Below are positions 23,932 through 24,840 of a DNA stretch of 24,840 nucleotides, one piece after another (within the stretch, counting starts at the first letter, position 1; every line of letters starts with the position of its first letter). The notes beneath the pieces are model-generated. The model searched no databases and was not told the origin of the DNA. It worked only from the letters and a program-made list of their open reading frames with translations. A program made the translations under genes and the position numbers. The stretch spans positions 1-24,840 of the forward strand of contig JABIYQ010000609.1 of the NCBI GenBank assembly GCA_018702715.1. The letters are read 5' to 3'. The DNA comes from Desulfobacula sp. (GTDB lineage: Bacteria; Desulfobacterota; Desulfobacteria; Desulfobacterales; Desulfobacteraceae).

Positions 23932-24750
23932 ATGAAATTAGAAAATAGAATAGCCATTGTCACCGGAGGGGGCGGCGGACTTGGTGAGGGAATTTGTCTT
24001 TGTCTTGCCAGAGAAGGTGCTCACGTTGTTGTTTGTGATACCAACCTGGATTTAGCAAAACAGGTTGCTACAAAGATTGAAACTCTGGGGCAAAAATCTT
24101 ATGCCAGCCAGATTGATGTTCGTAAGTCAGACCAGTGTGAGCAACTGATCAAAAAAACCATAGAAATCATGGGCAGTATCGACATTATAGTATGCTGTGC
24201 AGGTGTGGGCGGGTTTGTCCACCGGGGCCAGTCGACTGAAGACCTGGGGATTGAAAATATATCGGAAGCAGATTGGGACCTGACCATTGATGTGAATCTT
24301 AAAGGTGTATTTCTCTGCAACCGGGCAGTAGCCCCGTATTTTAAAAAAAAGAAGTATGGTAAAATTATTAATATATCATCTCTTGCCGGGCGAAAGGGGA
24401 TTGCATGGATTCCCCATTATTCGGCAAGCAAGGCAGGAGTTATCGTATTAACTCAGGCAGTCTCACTCCAACTGGCCCCATACAACATCAATGTAAACAC
24501 GGTGTGCCCCGGTGTTATAAAAACAGCCATGTGGGATAAAGGTGCCCAAATCCTGGTCGAATCTGATCCTACTTACAAAGGGATGACGCGGGATGAAGTG
24601 TTTGCGTCAGTCGTGGAGGATATGATTCCCATGAAAAAACCACAGACCGCTGAAGGCATTGGCAACCTGGTTGCTTTTTTAGCTTCCGAGGATGCCAATG
24701 AAATTACCGGCCAGGCCATCAATGTTGATGGCGGAGCAATATTTAATTGA
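23932..24750 (+). CDS. NAD-type short-chain dehydrogenase/reductase
   Basis: A 272-residue classical SDR. The Rossmann glycine motif is TGGGGGLG (11-18), and Asp36 ends the second strand (VVVCDT), which usually means preference for NAD(H) over NADP(H). The NNAG signature is CCAG (88-91). The catalytic residues are Asn122, Ser150 (ISSLAG), Tyr163 and Lys167 (YSASK). The C-terminal part has the normal PGVIKT and ITGQAINVDGGA segments. A ribosome site, AGGAAAG, precedes the ATG by nine bases. Residues 93-112 form an insertion with GFVHRGQSTEDLGI that is longer than in many family members. It probably oxidises or reduces an alcohol/ketone on the route into the E1 step, perhaps a diol or polyol such as acetoin/butanediol; the substrate is inference. 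It lies 53 bases after E1-beta and 42 before the next gene. Confidence 0.9.
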   Translation: MKLENRIAIVTGGGGGLGEGICLCLAREGAHVVVCDTNLDLAKQVATKIETLGQKSYASQIDVRKSDQCEQLIKKTIEIMGSIDIIVCCAGVGGFVHRGQSTEDLGIENISEADWDLTIDVNLKGVFLCNRAVAPYFKKKKYGKIINISSLAGRKGIAWIPHYSASKAGVIVLTQAVSLQLAPYNINVNTVCPGVIKTAMWDKGAQILVESDPTYKGMTRDEVFASVVEDMIPMKKPQTAEGIGNLVAFLASEDANEITGQAINVDGGAIFN

Positions 24751-24792
24751 TGCATTCACTGGCAGACTTGCAAAAGAAGTTAAGGGACTACA

Positions 24793-24840
24793 ATGAAAAT
24801 TCCAGTACTGACTGATTTAGAAAAAATTGAATTTATCAAA
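24793..24840 (+). CDS. Start of a further gene, possibly a medium-chain alcohol dehydrogenase
   Basis: Sixteen codons, MKIPVLTDLEKIEFIK, run off the window end. AAGGGA lies six bases before the ATG, so translation start is well supported. The first residues resemble N-termini of zinc-type medium-chain dehydrogenases (MKxxVLTxxxKxE), which would fit next to an SDR and an acetoin-type E1, but 16 residues are too few to be sure. It is separated from the SDR by 42 bases and is probably part of the same operon. Confidence 0.55.
   Translation, partial: MKIPVLTDLEKIEFIK

Overview
The window looks like chromosome of a Gram-negative, fairly AT-rich, anaerobic-type bacterium, most likely a marine member of the Desulfobacterota (Desulfobacterales-like). 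This is inference from gene content: an Omp85/TamB outer-membrane assembly pair, a MshEN plus MXAN_5187-C-like protein, a FlhG-like ATPase, a DASS permease with a CBS partner, and an Old-Yellow-Enzyme relative with a C-terminal cysteine cluster. No rRNA, tRNA, CRISPR array or insertion sequence was found, and no gap between genes exceeds about 300 bases.

Region 1 (1-3450, + strand) holds three closely spaced genes: the 3' part of a GAF/histidine kinase whose 5' end lies outside the window, a protein with GspE-N/MshEN-type modules, and a MinD/FlhG-like ATPase with an unusual Walker A box and a repeat-rich C-terminal tail. Together they suggest a signalling or polar-localisation module.

Region 2 (3462-12758, - strand) is a compact set read leftwards: tamB, an Omp85 protein with about seven POTRA domains, an OYE-family flavin oxidoreductase and pncB, with gaps of 3, 54 and 36 bases. 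A hairpin plus T-run terminator overlaps the pncB stop codon. Outer-membrane biogenesis is thus linked to NAD salvage and a flavin reductase. Region 3 (12964-15177, - strand) is a DASS-family anion permease preceded by a two-CBS-domain protein. The CBS gene has a good sigma70-type promoter so close to its ATG that the transcript should be almost leaderless.

Region 4 (15337-19838, + strand) is a large Lhr-type helicase gene broken by one missing base in a GGGG run near 16858. Restoring the base gives one protein of 1500 residues. Region 5 (19894-24840) is a LuxR-type regulator (- strand) facing divergently a small catabolic-looking set (+ strand): a P-loop kinase-like protein, the alpha and beta E1 subunits of a thiamine-diphosphate 2-oxoacid/acetoin-type dehydrogenase, an NAD-type short-chain dehydrogenase, and the first 16 codons of a further gene that may be a medium-chain alcohol dehydrogenase. 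The E1-alpha has several changed active-site residues, so its substrate is uncertain. This cluster and the Glu-for-Lys ATPase are the best candidates for something undescribed.
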